A DNA stretch of 54,103 nt from Anaerolinea sp. (GCA_029975965.1 JARKOV010000127.1:1-54103); one strand, 5' to 3'; shown: positions 18,527-27,203, counted from the first letter of the stretch. A program made the numbers and translations. Notes: generated by a model not told the origin, from the sequence alone.

Positions 18527-18724
18527 TTAAGGGATCCTGAACAAGCCTAGCTCCTTTGCCTCCTTTTCGCTGATGTCGGGAGTTTCCAGGATCAGGTCGA
18601 CATCCGCGAACATTGCCGGTGGTAATTTGTTCCTCAAGTAATTGGTCATGATGAGCACCGCTTTGCGGGCGGCGTCCTGGGGAATCCCCAGTATTTCGGA
18701 AATTTGTTTGATTAACTCGTCCAT
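18527..18724 (-). CDS. Small helical protein (65 aa), unknown function
   Basis: A 65-residue acidic protein beginning MDELIKQISEILGIPQDAAR. The pattern ISEILGIPQDAARKAV followed by NYLRNKLPPAMFADVD resembles small helical proteins related to DUF2267/DUF2780 seen in Chloroflexota and cyanobacteria, though the usual glycine-rich tail is replaced here by EAKELGLFRIP. The start has one of the strongest ribosome-binding sites in the window (AAAGGAGGTTGCC), and a perfect terminator hairpin follows the gene. That makes it a well-expressed single-gene unit. No function can be assigned. Confidence 0.72.
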   Translation of the reverse strand: MDELIKQISEILGIPQDAARKAVLIMTNYLRNKLPPAMFADVDLILETPDISEKEAKELGLFRIP

Positions 18725-18840
18725 GGCAACCTCCTTTCAGCCATTCGAGTCAGCCACTCTATTTAATTTTACTGCAATAGTGTATAAAATACATTAATGG
18801 ATCCTTCGATGCCGGGGCTTTCGCAAAGCCAGCAAAGAGA

Positions 18841-18959
18841 CCTCACCCTGTCAAAGCTCAGTGCTTCCCTGCCCACTCATGCGGGAGAGGGTCGCGAACC
18901 GGCTCCCTTCGCCCTGTGGAACACTGTGCCCGCAGGGTAGAGGGATGGGGATGAGGGCG
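18841..18959. repeat. Degenerate intergenic repeat with inverted ends
   Basis: The segment begins CCTCACCCTG and ends GGGATGGGGATGAGGG, so its ends are imperfect inverted copies (CCTCA...TGAGG), and inside it has CTCATGCGGGAGAGGG and GAACCGGCTCCCTTCGCCC. This is the style of widespread CCCTCACCCC-type palindromic filler. It occupies most of the 390-bp gap 18725-19114; the only other item seen there is a -10 box before the glycosidase. Confidence 0.5.
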
Positions 18960-19066
18960 ATCGTAGGGTGAAAAGTCAAGTGACTTTGACAAGACCCTGC
19001 CTTCTATCCCGCTTGAGCATTGGAAAGAAGTCGATTCTCAGCGAAGTCGTTTGATTCGATCCCCTC

Positions 19067-19072
19067 TATAAT
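19067..19072 (+). promoter_or_regulatory. -10 element of the GH10 gene
   Basis: A perfect TATAAT lies 42 nt before the chosen ATG (19115). TTGATT at 19051 is only 10 bp upstream and cannot serve as its -35 box; no other good -35 is seen. Confidence 0.35.
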
Positions 19073-19114
19073 GAAAGTGAGAATTTGCTCACTTGCGCAC
19101 AACGTGGAGGGAAT

Positions 19115-20452
19115 ATGCCCAACTTAAACGACGCGCCCCACCGGCGGGGGCAAACCGTCCTTCAAAACGCGGTTGAAAATGTCGAAAAGCACCGCAAAGG
19201 GAACGCCGAGGTGCAGTTTGTTAGCCCGGATGGCCAACCCCTGGCCGGCGTTGAAGTCCAGGTCGAGCAATTGGCCTCGGATTTTCTTTTCGGCAACCTG
19301 GCCTTCGACCTGGTGTGGGGCGACCCACCTTACCAACCCGAGCTGTTCAAAAAACGCTTTCTCGAGCTGTTCAACTTCGCTATCTTCCCTTTCTACTGGA
19401 GCATGTACGAGCGCCAGCCTGGCATGGTGGAATGGCAGCGCCTGATGCCAGCCCTGGAATGGTGCCTGGCGAACGGCGTGACCGCAAAAGGCCACCCGTT
19501 GGTGTGGCCCTATTCGGCAGGCGTTCCGGAATGGTTGTACGATGTGCCCCCGGAAGCGGTCGAATCGCTCATCCTGGCGCGGGTGACCGGCATCGTGAAG
19601 GGCTTTGAACCCTATATCCAGACCTGGGATGTGACCAACGAGGCGGTCAACCACGTTTCGTGGGAGGAGGCCACCCGGCGCGACTTTCTGCCCCATTACC
19701 ACGAGGTGTCGCTTTGGCGAGGCATCGAGGTGAGTGGGGGCTTCAAGCGCGAGATCCCCATTTCGGAGGCAGCCGATTGGGTGGAGCGCAGCTTCCGCTG
19801 GGCGCACGCCGCGAACCCCAAGGCCACGCTGATCGTCAACGACTACAACCAGGAGATCGACCTGAACGTGCGCCAGCGCTTTTACGACCTGGTCAAAGAG
19901 CTGCAGGCGCGCGGCGCGCCAGTCTCTGGGTTGGGGCTGCAGGTGCACCCGGTGGACTACTGGATTTACCCGCAGGAGCTGTGGGACACGCTGGAAATGT
20001 ACGCGGAGCTGGGCGTGCCGCTGCATATCACCGAGCTGCACCAGCCCGCCTGGGACCATCCGATCGAAGGCGGCTGGCGCGAGGGCACCTGGACCGGCGA
20101 GGCGCAGGCCGAGTTCATCGAACAGCTTTACCGGCTTTCGTATGGTCATCCGTCAGTCGTCTCGATCAATTACTGGGGCTTTTCCGACCGCGCCAGCTGG
20201 TTGCCGGGCGGCGGGTTGATCGATGCGGAGTACCGCCCCAAGCCGGTCTTCCATGCTTTGAAGAGGCTGATCCAGGAAGAGTGGACGACGCCGCCGCTCC
20301 GGCTGCGCACGGATGGCACCGGAAAGGTGACATTTCGCGGCTTTTTTGGTCAGTACGGCTTGACGATTCCCCGGGCGGGCAGCCGGCACTGGACCCAGCG
20401 GGTGCACCTGGCGCAAGACGAAGCCAACGCCTGGAGATTCGAGGTCAGGTAG
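19115..20452 (+). CDS. GH10-family glycoside hydrolase (xylanase-like), no signal peptide
   Basis: A 445-residue glycoside hydrolase of family 10, the endo-beta-1,4-xylanase family. The acid/base residue lies in WDVTNEA (Glu176) and the nucleophile in HITELHQP (Glu307); GHPLVWPYSAGVPEWL and WGFSDRASWLPGGGL are also family-like. Residues 20-60 form a small N-terminal module (VQFVSPDGQPLAGVEVQVEQ). ATG 19115 is chosen because GTGGAGGGAAT precedes it. Its N terminus is hydrophilic with no export signal, unlike most xylanases, so it may act on short oligosaccharides taken into the cell. No transporter or other carbohydrate gene is nearby, so the true substrate is unclear. Confidence 0.83.
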   Translation: MPNLNDAPHRRGQTVLQNAVENVEKHRKGNAEVQFVSPDGQPLAGVEVQVEQLASDFLFGNLAFDLVWGDPPYQPELFKKRFLELFNFAIFPFYWSMYERQPGMVEWQRLMPALEWCLANGVTAKGHPLVWPYSAGVPEWLYDVPPEAVESLILARVTGIVKGFEPYIQTWDVTNEAVNHVSWEEATRRDFLPHYHEVSLWRGIEVSGGFKREIPISEAADWVERSFRWAHAANPKATLIVNDYNQEIDLNVRQRFYDLVKELQARGAPVSGLGLQVHPVDYWIYPQELWDTLEMYAELGVPLHITELHQPAWDHPIEGGWREGTWTGEAQAEFIEQLYRLSYGHPSVVSINYWGFSDRASWLPGGGLIDAEYRPKPVFHALKRLIQEEWTTPPLRLRTDGTGKVTFRGFFGQYGLTIPRAGSRHWTQRVHLAQDEANAWRFEVR

Positions 20453-20456
20453 AGCT

Positions 20457-23249
20457 TTACCCCGTGTTGCGCAACCCGGCGGCGATGCCGTTAATGGTCA
20501 AAACGAGCACCTCGCGGATGTCGCGCGCCTCCTCACCCTCCGGGTCAGGCAAGGCACGCAGGCGGCGCAGCATCTCGACCTGGATGTAATTCAACGGGTC
20601 GACGTAGGGGTTACGCAGGCGGATCGAGCGCTGGAGCACCGGCGCGGAGGCCATGAGCTCGGTCGAACCCTTGATCGCGACGATCCAGCCGGCGGCGGAT
20701 CGATATTCAGCCCATATTTCGGAGAAAATACGTTCGGCCAGCACAGGGTCGGGGGCCAGCCCCGAATACATGCGGGCAATCTCCATATCGGCTTTGGTCA
20801 GCGAAAGCTCGGCGTTGTCGAGCAGGTTGCGGAAGAAAGGCCAGGCGGCGTACAACTCCTGGAAGAAACCCAGCGCGGAGGGATTTTCGCGCTGGTAGGC
20901 CTGCAGCCCGGCGCCCAGACCATACCAGCCGGGCAGGTTGAAGCGGCTCTGCATCCAGGAGAACACCCACGGGATGGCGCGGATGCGGCTGACGTGGGTA
21001 ACGCCGGTTCCCGACTGGCGAGAAGCGGGTCGCGACCCAATCGGCAGCAGCTTGATCTCCTCCAGGGGGGTGGCGGCCTTCCAGTACTCGAGGAAGCCGG
21101 GCGTCTCGTACACCAGCCGGCGGTAGGCGGCCTGCGATTCGGCGGTGACCAGCGCCATCGCCGAGCGCCAGTCCGCAGGCAGGCTGCGCGGCGAAACCTG
21201 CTTGGCGCGCGGAACACGGTCGGTGGTGGGGTGCGGCAGGTCGTCCTGGGCCGAGGCGACCAGCACCGCGGCGACAATCTGTTCCAGGTTGCGCATGGCA
21301 AGGTCGATGTTGGAGTAGCGCGAGGTGAGGATCTCGCCCTGTTCGGTCAACCGGTAGCGTCCCTCGAGCGTGCCGCCGGGCTGGGCCAGGATGGCGCGGT
21401 TGGTCGGGCCGCCCCCGCGCGCCACGGTGCCGCCGCGACCGTGAAAGAGGGTCAGGCGCACGTTGTGCTCCGCGCAGACCTGCGCGATGCGTTCCTGCGC
21501 CTGGTAGAGCGCCCAGTTCGACATCATGTACCCGCCGTCTTTATTGCTGTCGGAATAGCCGACCATCACCATCTGGCCGTCCGGGCAGGTTTCCAGGTGG
21601 GCGCGGTAGGCGGGCAGGCTGAAAAGGTCGGCCATGATCAGCGGAGCGGCTTCCAGCGCAGCGATCGTCTCGAAGAGCGGCACGATCTGCATGCCTTCGG
21701 CGCAGCCGGCCCAGCGCGCCATCAGCAACACTGCCAGGACATCCGCGCTGGATTGTGCCATGGAGATGATAAACGGTCCGAGCAGTTCGGCGCCGTAGAT
21801 CGATCGGGTGCGGTGGATCAGGCGGAACAGGGCCCAGGTTTCAGCGGCTTCGGGGGAGACGCCCGGCGTGGGGGTGAGCGGCGGGACCGGTTGCGAGAGC
21901 AAGCCCAGCAAGAGGTCGCGGCGGGAGTTAACGCCCAACTGCTCGTAGAACGGCTCGATCGCCAGAGCGCGAAGCACTTCGCCCAGAGATGCGTTCAGCC
22001 GCGCCGCGTCCTCGCGCAGGTCGAGGCGCGCGCCGAACAAGCCAAAGATATCGAGCTGATGCAGGGCGGTGCGCAGCGGCCCGGTGTTGACCAGGGCAGG
22101 CGGCACCGCGGCGGCGATCTCGCGCAAAGGCCGGGCCAGGGCTTCGGGATGAATGCGCGCCGCGTGCGGCTCGCTCGAGAGCAGTCGCGCCAGCATATCG
22201 TCTTGAGAGGCATCGGCCAGGTCGGCTGCCAGCACCGCCAGCACCAGGCGGTAGGGCTCGCCCGGGTAGCGGCGGCGGATCATTGTGACATGCGAAGAGA
22301 GACTCTGATGGTGCTCCAACCACCGCTGCAAGCCGGCCGACAGCGGCACGCGGCGCTCACTCAGGCTGAAGCGCCGCGATAGATCTTGCATGGTCTGGCG
22401 ATGCGTTTCGAGGGCCAGCCCGCGGTGCAAGCGGAGCGCCTCGGCGGTCACGGCTGCCGTCACGTTGGGGTTGCCGTCGCGGTCGCCGCCCACCCAGGAA
22501 GCGAGGCGCAGCCAGGCGGGGTTGTTCAACCTCACTCCAGGAAAATGCCGGTCGAGGGAGGATTGCAGCAGATCGTGGATGCGCGGGAGCGCGGTCCAGA
22601 AGACCTGCCCGATCAGGTAGAGGGTGGTGCGTGCCTCATCGGTGACAGTCGGCTGGCTGGTGCGGGCACGGTCGGTCAGCCAGATCGTGGTGATTTCCTG
22701 GTAGAGCGCGTTGCAGTTTTCCTCGCGCTCATCCGGCAGCAGGTCCTCGCGGGCTATTTGGCGCAGGATGCCCGCCACCCGCTGGATTTTCGAGAGCACC
22801 GTGCGCCGGCGAGCCTCGGTGGGGTGGGCGGTGAGCACCAGCTCCACCGACAACCGCTCCACAAGCGCCGCCATCTGCGCGGCACCCAACCCCTGCTCTT
22901 TGAGGTAGATCACCGCTTCCTCGATCGAGTCGTGCACCGGTGAAGGGGCTCTCTCCAGCGCTTCCTGGCGCAGCCGTTCGAGGCGGTTGTTGTCTTCCGC
23001 GGTGTTCACCAGGTCGAAATACAGGGCGAAAGCGCTGGCAATCGCCCGCGAGGCTTCCACGCTCAGACCGCTGACCTCGGCAGCCAGGGCGGCGTCAGCC
23101 TGGCGGGCTTTTTCCGGATCTTTTCCCCGCCGCGCGCGCGCCAGCCCGCGGATGGTCTCTTCGACGTCGAAAAAGGCGCGCGTTTCTTGCTCGATCAGCA
23201 CGCGCCCCAACAGGTCGCCCAGCAGGTGAATGGTTTCGGAGAGCTCCAT
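20457..23249 (-). CDS. ppc: Phosphoenolpyruvate carboxylase
   Basis: Ppc adds bicarbonate to phosphoenolpyruvate to make oxaloacetate, replenishing the TCA cycle. The 930-residue protein has the full family length and motifs: VLTAHPTEARRRTVL (catalytic His) near residue 136, GYSDSNKDGGYMMSNW, FHGRGGTVARGGGPTNRAI (catalytic glycine-rich loop), and the C-terminal end LRNPYVDPLNYIQVEMLRRL with NGIAAGLRNTG. It converges with the glycosidase gene with a 4-nt gap. There is no Shine-Dalgarno before ATG 23249; instead TATAGT lies 6 nt upstream, which would make the mRNA leaderless. In the family aspartate inhibits and acetyl-CoA often activates; neither can be judged here. Confidence 0.97.
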   Translation of the reverse strand: MELSETIHLLGDLLGRVLIEQETRAFFDVEETIRGLARARRGKDPEKARQADAALAAEVSGLSVEASRAIASAFALYFDLVNTAEDNNRLERLRQEALERAPSPVHDSIEEAVIYLKEQGLGAAQMAALVERLSVELVLTAHPTEARRRTVLSKIQRVAGILRQIAREDLLPDEREENCNALYQEITTIWLTDRARTSQPTVTDEARTTLYLIGQVFWTALPRIHDLLQSSLDRHFPGVRLNNPAWLRLASWVGGDRDGNPNVTAAVTAEALRLHRGLALETHRQTMQDLSRRFSLSERRVPLSAGLQRWLEHHQSLSSHVTMIRRRYPGEPYRLVLAVLAADLADASQDDMLARLLSSEPHAARIHPEALARPLREIAAAVPPALVNTGPLRTALHQLDIFGLFGARLDLREDAARLNASLGEVLRALAIEPFYEQLGVNSRRDLLLGLLSQPVPPLTPTPGVSPEAAETWALFRLIHRTRSIYGAELLGPFIISMAQSSADVLAVLLMARWAGCAEGMQIVPLFETIAALEAAPLIMADLFSLPAYRAHLETCPDGQMVMVGYSDSNKDGGYMMSNWALYQAQERIAQVCAEHNVRLTLFHGRGGTVARGGGPTNRAILAQPGGTLEGRYRLTEQGEILTSRYSNIDLAMRNLEQIVAAVLVASAQDDLPHPTTDRVPRAKQVSPRSLPADWRSAMALVTAESQAAYRRLVYETPGFLEYWKAATPLEEIKLLPIGSRPASRQSGTGVTHVSRIRAIPWVFSWMQSRFNLPGWYGLGAGLQAYQRENPSALGFFQELYAAWPFFRNLLDNAELSLTKADMEIARMYSGLAPDPVLAERIFSEIWAEYRSAAGWIVAIKGSTELMASAPVLQRSIRLRNPYVDPLNYIQVEMLRRLRALPDPEGEEARDIREVLVLTINGIAAGLRNTG

Positions 23250-23255
23250 AGTGCA

Positions 23256-23261
23256 ACTATA
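23256..23261 (-). promoter_or_regulatory. -10-like element placed for a leaderless ppc mRNA
   Basis: On the minus strand TATAGT (in ATGATATAGTTGCACT) ends 6 nt before the ppc ATG, so transcription would begin at or next to the A of ATG. There is no ribosome-binding site. The -35 region is poor. Confidence 0.4.
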
Positions 23262-23387
23262 TCATTTTTTTAGGGGTGATTGCGAAGGGTTGTGAGCGCT
23301 GCATGAAATATTAGACAATTTTCATTTATATAATCCGCATTGTGCCGGGCTGCGTACTATAGGGTAGATCAAATAAGGAGGATCTGT

Positions 23388-24650
23388 ATGAACGGTCAAC
23401 CAATCCAATCCAAATTCTGGAAGCCGGTTCAATTGCTTGGGCTGGCGCTTCTGGCGGCGTTCGTGCTGGCTGCCTGTCAACCGGCGGCAACTCCCGTCCC
23501 AACGGCCACCCTTGCGCCCACCCCTGTCCCCACGCAGCCCCCCGCGGAAGTGACCTTGAAGGTGGCGGAGGATCCCAACCTGGGGAAATTTCTTGTCTCC
23601 GGGGACGGCATGACCCTGTATATGTTCACCAAAGATGAGCCGGACAAGAGCAACTGCGAGGCGGGCTGCCTGGTCGCCTGGCCGCCGTTTATCACCCAGG
23701 GCAGTCCGGTGGCAGGCGAGGGGGTAGACGCCGGGTTGATCGGCACCACCAGGCTGGCCGATGGGCGCTTGATCGTCACCTATAACCAGATGCCGCTCTA
23801 CTTCTGGGCCTCCGACACCAAGCCCGGCGACGTGACCGGGCAGGGCGTCAACGATGTGTGGTTCGTGGTTTCCCCTGCTGGTGAGATCGTGGGGATGGAG
23901 AGCGCCGCGGCGGACGTGACCCTGAGCGTGGCTGAGCATCCCAACCTGGGGAAGATATTGGTGGACGGCGAAGGGAAAACGCTGTACATGTTCACCAAGG
24001 ATGAACCGGATCAGAGCAACTGCACAGAGGGCTGCCTGACCGCCTGGCCGCCCTTTGTCACTGAGGGCAAGCCGGTGGCCGGCGAGGGCGTGGACGACGC
24101 CCTGGTGGGGATGGCCGAACTGGCCGATGGGCGCAAGATCGTCACCTATAACCGCATGCCGCTCTATTACTGGGCGCAGGACGCCAACCCCGGCGACGCA
24201 ACCGGGCAGGGCGTGAACGACGTGTGGTTCGTCGTGTCGCCGGACGGCGAGCCGGTGGGAATGCAAGCCATGGCGACCGATGTGACGGTAGCGATCGCCG
24301 AGCACCCCACGTTGGGTAAGATACTCGTCGACGGAGAAGGCAGGACGCTGTACATCTTCACCAACGACAAGCCCGACCAGAGCAACTGCGAGGGCGGTTG
24401 CCTGGCGGCCTGGCCCCCCTTCATCACGGAGGGCAGCCCGCAGGCCGGCGAAGGCGTGGATGCCAGCCTGATCGGCTTTACCACGCTGGCGGATGGGCGC
24501 AAGATCGTCACTTACAACAAGATGCCGCTCTACTATTGGGCTTCGGACACCCGGCCGGGCGACGCGACCGGGCAAGGGGTCAATGGGGTGTGGTTCGTGG
24601 TCAACCCAGAAGACAAGGCGACCTCGATGAACAACCCGTACGATTACTAA
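23388..24650 (+). CDS. Lipoprotein with three secreted-repeat domains (COG4315-like)
   Basis: A 420-residue predicted lipoprotein. Residues 1-36 are a lipoprotein signal (LLGLALLAAFVLAAC, lipobox LAAC), followed by a Pro/Thr linker. Three near-identical domains of about 120 residues follow. Each contains a variant of VAEDPNLGKFLVSGDGMTLY, FTKDEPDKSNC, CLxAWPPFxTxGxP and DGRxIVTYNxMPLYxWA, and ends GQGVNDVWFVV (NGVWFVV in the third). This matches the repeat family of unknown function common in actinobacterial and Chloroflexi lipoproteins. Each repeat has a Cys pair (SNCxxGC) that could form a disulfide or bind metal or haem. ATG 23388 follows AAGGAGGATCTGT. It would sit on the outer face of the cell membrane. 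Confidence 0.85.
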   Translation: MNGQPIQSKFWKPVQLLGLALLAAFVLAACQPAATPVPTATLAPTPVPTQPPAEVTLKVAEDPNLGKFLVSGDGMTLYMFTKDEPDKSNCEAGCLVAWPPFITQGSPVAGEGVDAGLIGTTRLADGRLIVTYNQMPLYFWASDTKPGDVTGQGVNDVWFVVSPAGEIVGMESAAADVTLSVAEHPNLGKILVDGEGKTLYMFTKDEPDQSNCTEGCLTAWPPFVTEGKPVAGEGVDDALVGMAELADGRKIVTYNRMPLYYWAQDANPGDATGQGVNDVWFVVSPDGEPVGMQAMATDVTVAIAEHPTLGKILVDGEGRTLYIFTNDKPDQSNCEGGCLAAWPPFITEGSPQAGEGVDASLIGFTTLADGRKIVTYNKMPLYYWASDTRPGDATGQGVNGVWFVVNPEDKATSMNNPYDY

Positions 24651-24677
24651 ACCGCGTTACCCGCGGGGTTTCGATGG

Positions 24678-24710
24678 GCGTAAGGGGCACGGCTGCCGTG
24701 CCCCTTACGC
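24678..24710. terminator. 33-bp perfect palindrome, terminator- or REP-like
   Basis: GCGTAAGGGGCACGGC and its exact complement flank a single T, so 16-bp arms form a very stable hairpin (physical loop about 7 nt). It starts 27 nt after the lipoprotein stop. No U-run follows (TAGACTGGG), so it may be a repeated extragenic palindrome that blocks or protects mRNA rather than a classical terminator. Confidence 0.6.
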
Positions 24711-24749
24711 TAGACTGGGTCCCAATCCCAAACCTCTGGAGGACGCCCC

Positions 24750-25940
24750 ATGAAGATCACCGACCTGACATGCGCCATCATCGGCCAGCATCCCACCGTG
24801 CGCATCACCACCGACGCCGGCATCGACGGGTACGGGCAGGCTGAATCGGCCAAGCCCTACCTCAAGCCGCACGTGTTGTTTTACCGGCAGTATTTGATCG
24901 GGGAAGACCCGACCAACGTCGAGCGGGTGATGCTGAAAATCCGGCGCATGGCCAGCTTCAAGCCGTGGGGCAGCGCGGTCAGCGCGATTGAGATGGCACT
25001 GTGGGATATCGCCGGGAAAGCCGCCGGCCTGCCGGTGTACAAACTGCTGGGGGGCAAAGTGCGCGACAAGGTGCGCGTTTACAACGGCGGGTTTCGACCG
25101 CCGATGAACGGCAGCGCGCCGGAGGATTATGCCGACAACGTGGCGAAGATGAAGGCCGCACCGGAGGGATTCAGCTTCGTCAAAATGGGCGTGGGCTTTC
25201 ACAGCGGCATGGCGCGGAGCGTGGAAAACTTCAGCTACGGCGACCTGCGCGGTGGAGCGCCGCACCCCAACCGCGGCTTGCTCACCGAGCGCGGGCTCAA
25301 GCACGTGATCGCCTGCGTGGAGGCGATGAAGGGCGTGCTGGGCGACGAGGTGGGGCTGGCGCTGGACTGCGGTCCCGGCTGGACGGTCACCGACACCATT
25401 CGCCTGGCGAAAGCGGTCGAGCCCTACCACCTGATGTGGCTGGAAGACACGATCAACGGCGATTACAATCCCTACGTGATGGCCGACACCTACCGCGAGA
25501 TCACCCGCGCCACCTCGACGCCGATCCATACCGGCGAGCAAATCTACCTGCGCCAGAACTTCCGCGAGTTGATCGAGACCCGCGCGGTGGACGTCATCGG
25601 CCCTGACCCGGCGGATGTGGGCGGGATCGCCGAGTTGAAATGGGTGGCTGAGTACGCCGACCTGCATGGAATCTTGATGGCGCCCCACGGCATCTTCGAC
25701 GGGGTGATCGGGCTGGCGGCGCTGGTGCAGGTGTGCGCGACGATGCCCGACAATTACATCGCTTTCGAGTACGCAGTGGCGCGCACGGATTGGTGGTACG
25801 ACATCGTCGAAGGGCTGCCCAATCCGATCGTGAAGAACAGCCTGATCGATGTGTGGGACGCGCCTGGGTTGGGGGTGACCGTCAAGGTCGACCGGGCGAT
25901 GCAATACCTGAGCGAAGACGACCAGGGCTTCTTTGATTAG
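24750..25940 (+). CDS. Enolase-superfamily enzyme (mandelate racemase / galactonate dehydratase-like)
   Basis: A 396-residue member of the MR subgroup, which removes a proton next to a carboxylate using Mg2+ and usually dehydrates sugar acids. Expected metal ligands are visible: Asp206 (LALDCG), Glu232 (WLEDT) and Glu263 (HTGEQIYL); His313 (APHGIFDG) is in the position of the catalytic base/acid. The N-terminal capping domain is seen in SAVSAIEMALWDIAGKAAGL. The start follows CTGGAGGACGCCCC. It stands alone between the palindrome and a kinase gene, with no sugar-acid catabolic genes nearby, so the substrate is unknown. Family membership is secure and the specific reaction is not. Confidence 0.87.
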   Translation: MKITDLTCAIIGQHPTVRITTDAGIDGYGQAESAKPYLKPHVLFYRQYLIGEDPTNVERVMLKIRRMASFKPWGSAVSAIEMALWDIAGKAAGLPVYKLLGGKVRDKVRVYNGGFRPPMNGSAPEDYADNVAKMKAAPEGFSFVKMGVGFHSGMARSVENFSYGDLRGGAPHPNRGLLTERGLKHVIACVEAMKGVLGDEVGLALDCGPGWTVTDTIRLAKAVEPYHLMWLEDTINGDYNPYVMADTYREITRATSTPIHTGEQIYLRQNFRELIETRAVDVIGPDPADVGGIAELKWVAEYADLHGILMAPHGIFDGVIGLAALVQVCATMPDNYIAFEYAVARTDWWYDIVEGLPNPIVKNSLIDVWDAPGLGVTVKVDRAMQYLSEDDQGFFD

Positions 25941-26062
25941 GAGAAATCGACCACCAAGACGCGAAGGCGCCCGGTGAGACATAAAAAGAAGGCGCGCGGC
26001 ACGTCTTCCCGGAGTAAGGTCGATAGCGCATCGCGGGCGGCGAACAGCGCACCGCGCACAGG

Positions 26063-27067
26063 ATGACGAGGTATCGCCGGATGATGAGACTCAGCGTGAT
26101 GCGCGCATTTTTTGATACGGTAGATCGGGATTGGTGCAGCCCGGTCATCGATCAGATATTAACCCATTGGGAGCACGATCCCGGCAGCGGGTTCATCCTA
26201 CGGGCCAGCGCGAACTTCATCGCCGTGTACCAGGCAGGAGGAGCGCGGCGCATCTTGCGCTTCGTCCACCCGGAGCAGCGCAGCCTGGCGGAGATCGAAA
26301 GCGAGCTGGCGTTTATCACTCACCTCGCGGCGCGCGAAATCCCCGTCGCCCGTCCCGTCCCGGCGCGAAACGGCGCCCTGGCGCTGGCGGTCGAGAGCGA
26401 GCTGGGAGCCTTCTGCGCAGCAGCGTTCGAGACGCTCGACGGCGAGCAGCGTGAGATCGACCAACTCGACGAGGAGGGGTTCGTGGTCTGGGGGAGGGCG
26501 TTGGGTGAGCTTCATGCGGCCGCGCAGGGTTTTGGGGGTGAGGGGCGCCCCGGCTGGCGCGAGCACCTGGAGTGGGCCGAGTCGTTGTTGCTTGCCCGCG
26601 ATCCGGTTGCCGCGCACACTGCTGCCCGGTTGCGGGACAAATTAGAGCGTCTACCGGTCACGGCGGAAAATTTCGGGGTGATCCATTACGATTTCGAGCT
26701 GGACAACCTGCTCTGGAAAGATGGCCGGGTGGGGGTGGTCGATTTCGACGACTGCGCGCGGTACTGGTATGCTGCCGACGTGGCCTACGCGCTGCGCGAC
26801 CTGTGCGACGACCGCGCCAGCCGCGTCGACCTGGGCGATTCGCGGCTGCAGGCGTTTGTGCGGGGTTATCGGGGCGTCAGGCCCTTGCCGGATGAGGAAC
26901 TGGCGCGCCTGCCGCTCATGCTGCGCCTGCTCAACCTGCACAAATATTGCCAGTTGAGCGCAATCTGCGCCGAACCGCCCGGATTGGACGAGCCGGAGTG
27001 GCTGGAGGGGTTGCGCCAGCGCCTGCGCGCAAAGATCGCGGTGTATCGAGACGATTTTCTTTTATGA
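26063..27067 (+). CDS. Phosphotransferase of the APH / SrkA-like kinase superfamily
   Basis: A 334-residue kinase-fold protein. The catalytic loop is HYDFELDN (His208, Asp210 and Asn215) and the metal site is VVDFDDC about 20 residues on; RRILRFVHPEQRS carries the likely ATP-binding region. Such proteins phosphorylate aminoglycosides, choline, homoserine, fructosamines or protein Ser/Thr; none can be chosen here. ATG 26063 is used; ATG 26081, 9 nt after GAGG, is an equally good start and would remove 6 residues. The stop codon TGA (27065-27067) is the first three bases of a MITE-like element, so the original C terminus may have been different. It follows the enolase-like gene by 122 nt. Confidence 0.8.
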   Translation: MTRYRRMMRLSVMRAFFDTVDRDWCSPVIDQILTHWEHDPGSGFILRASANFIAVYQAGGARRILRFVHPEQRSLAEIESELAFITHLAAREIPVARPVPARNGALALAVESELGAFCAAAFETLDGEQREIDQLDEEGFVVWGRALGELHAAAQGFGGEGRPGWREHLEWAESLLLARDPVAAHTAARLRDKLERLPVTAENFGVIHYDFELDNLLWKDGRVGVVDFDDCARYWYAADVAYALRDLCDDRASRVDLGDSRLQAFVRGYRGVRPLPDEELARLPLMLRLLNLHKYCQLSAICAEPPGLDEPEWLEGLRQRLRAKIAVYRDDFLL

Positions 27068-27192
27068 TGGGGGCGTCTAAAAAGTAAGTGTAGACACCCC
27101 CGATCCAGTATGGATAGTATTTTTGGGTTTGTTGAACCCCCATATGTGGGGGTTCAACAAACCCAAATTACACTTTTCGGACAACACCATCA
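27065..27192. mobile_element. MITE-like element (128 bp) with TA target and internal 46-bp hairpin
   Basis: The ends are inverted repeats: TGATGG matches exactly and 16 of the first 21 bases agree (TGATGG..G..GTC..AAAAGT). Both ends are flanked by TA, as expected for IS630/Tc1-type insertion; the flanking identity extends to TTTA / TAAA. Inside, 27122-27167 is a perfect palindrome with 21-bp arms (TTTGGGTTTGTTGAACCCCC and one more base) around TATG. A second imperfect hairpin lies at 27070-27101 (GGGGG.GTCTA / TAGAC.CCCCC). There is no transposase. The element overlaps the stop codon of the kinase gene. It could also work as a strong two-way terminator between the convergent genes. Confidence 0.6.
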
Positions 27193-27203
27193 TAAATTAA
27201 GAC

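Noticed and set aside
20994..22382. 462-codon plus-strand frame opposite ppc
   Set aside because: Lies wholly opposite conserved PEP carboxylase sequence; no start signals or domain.
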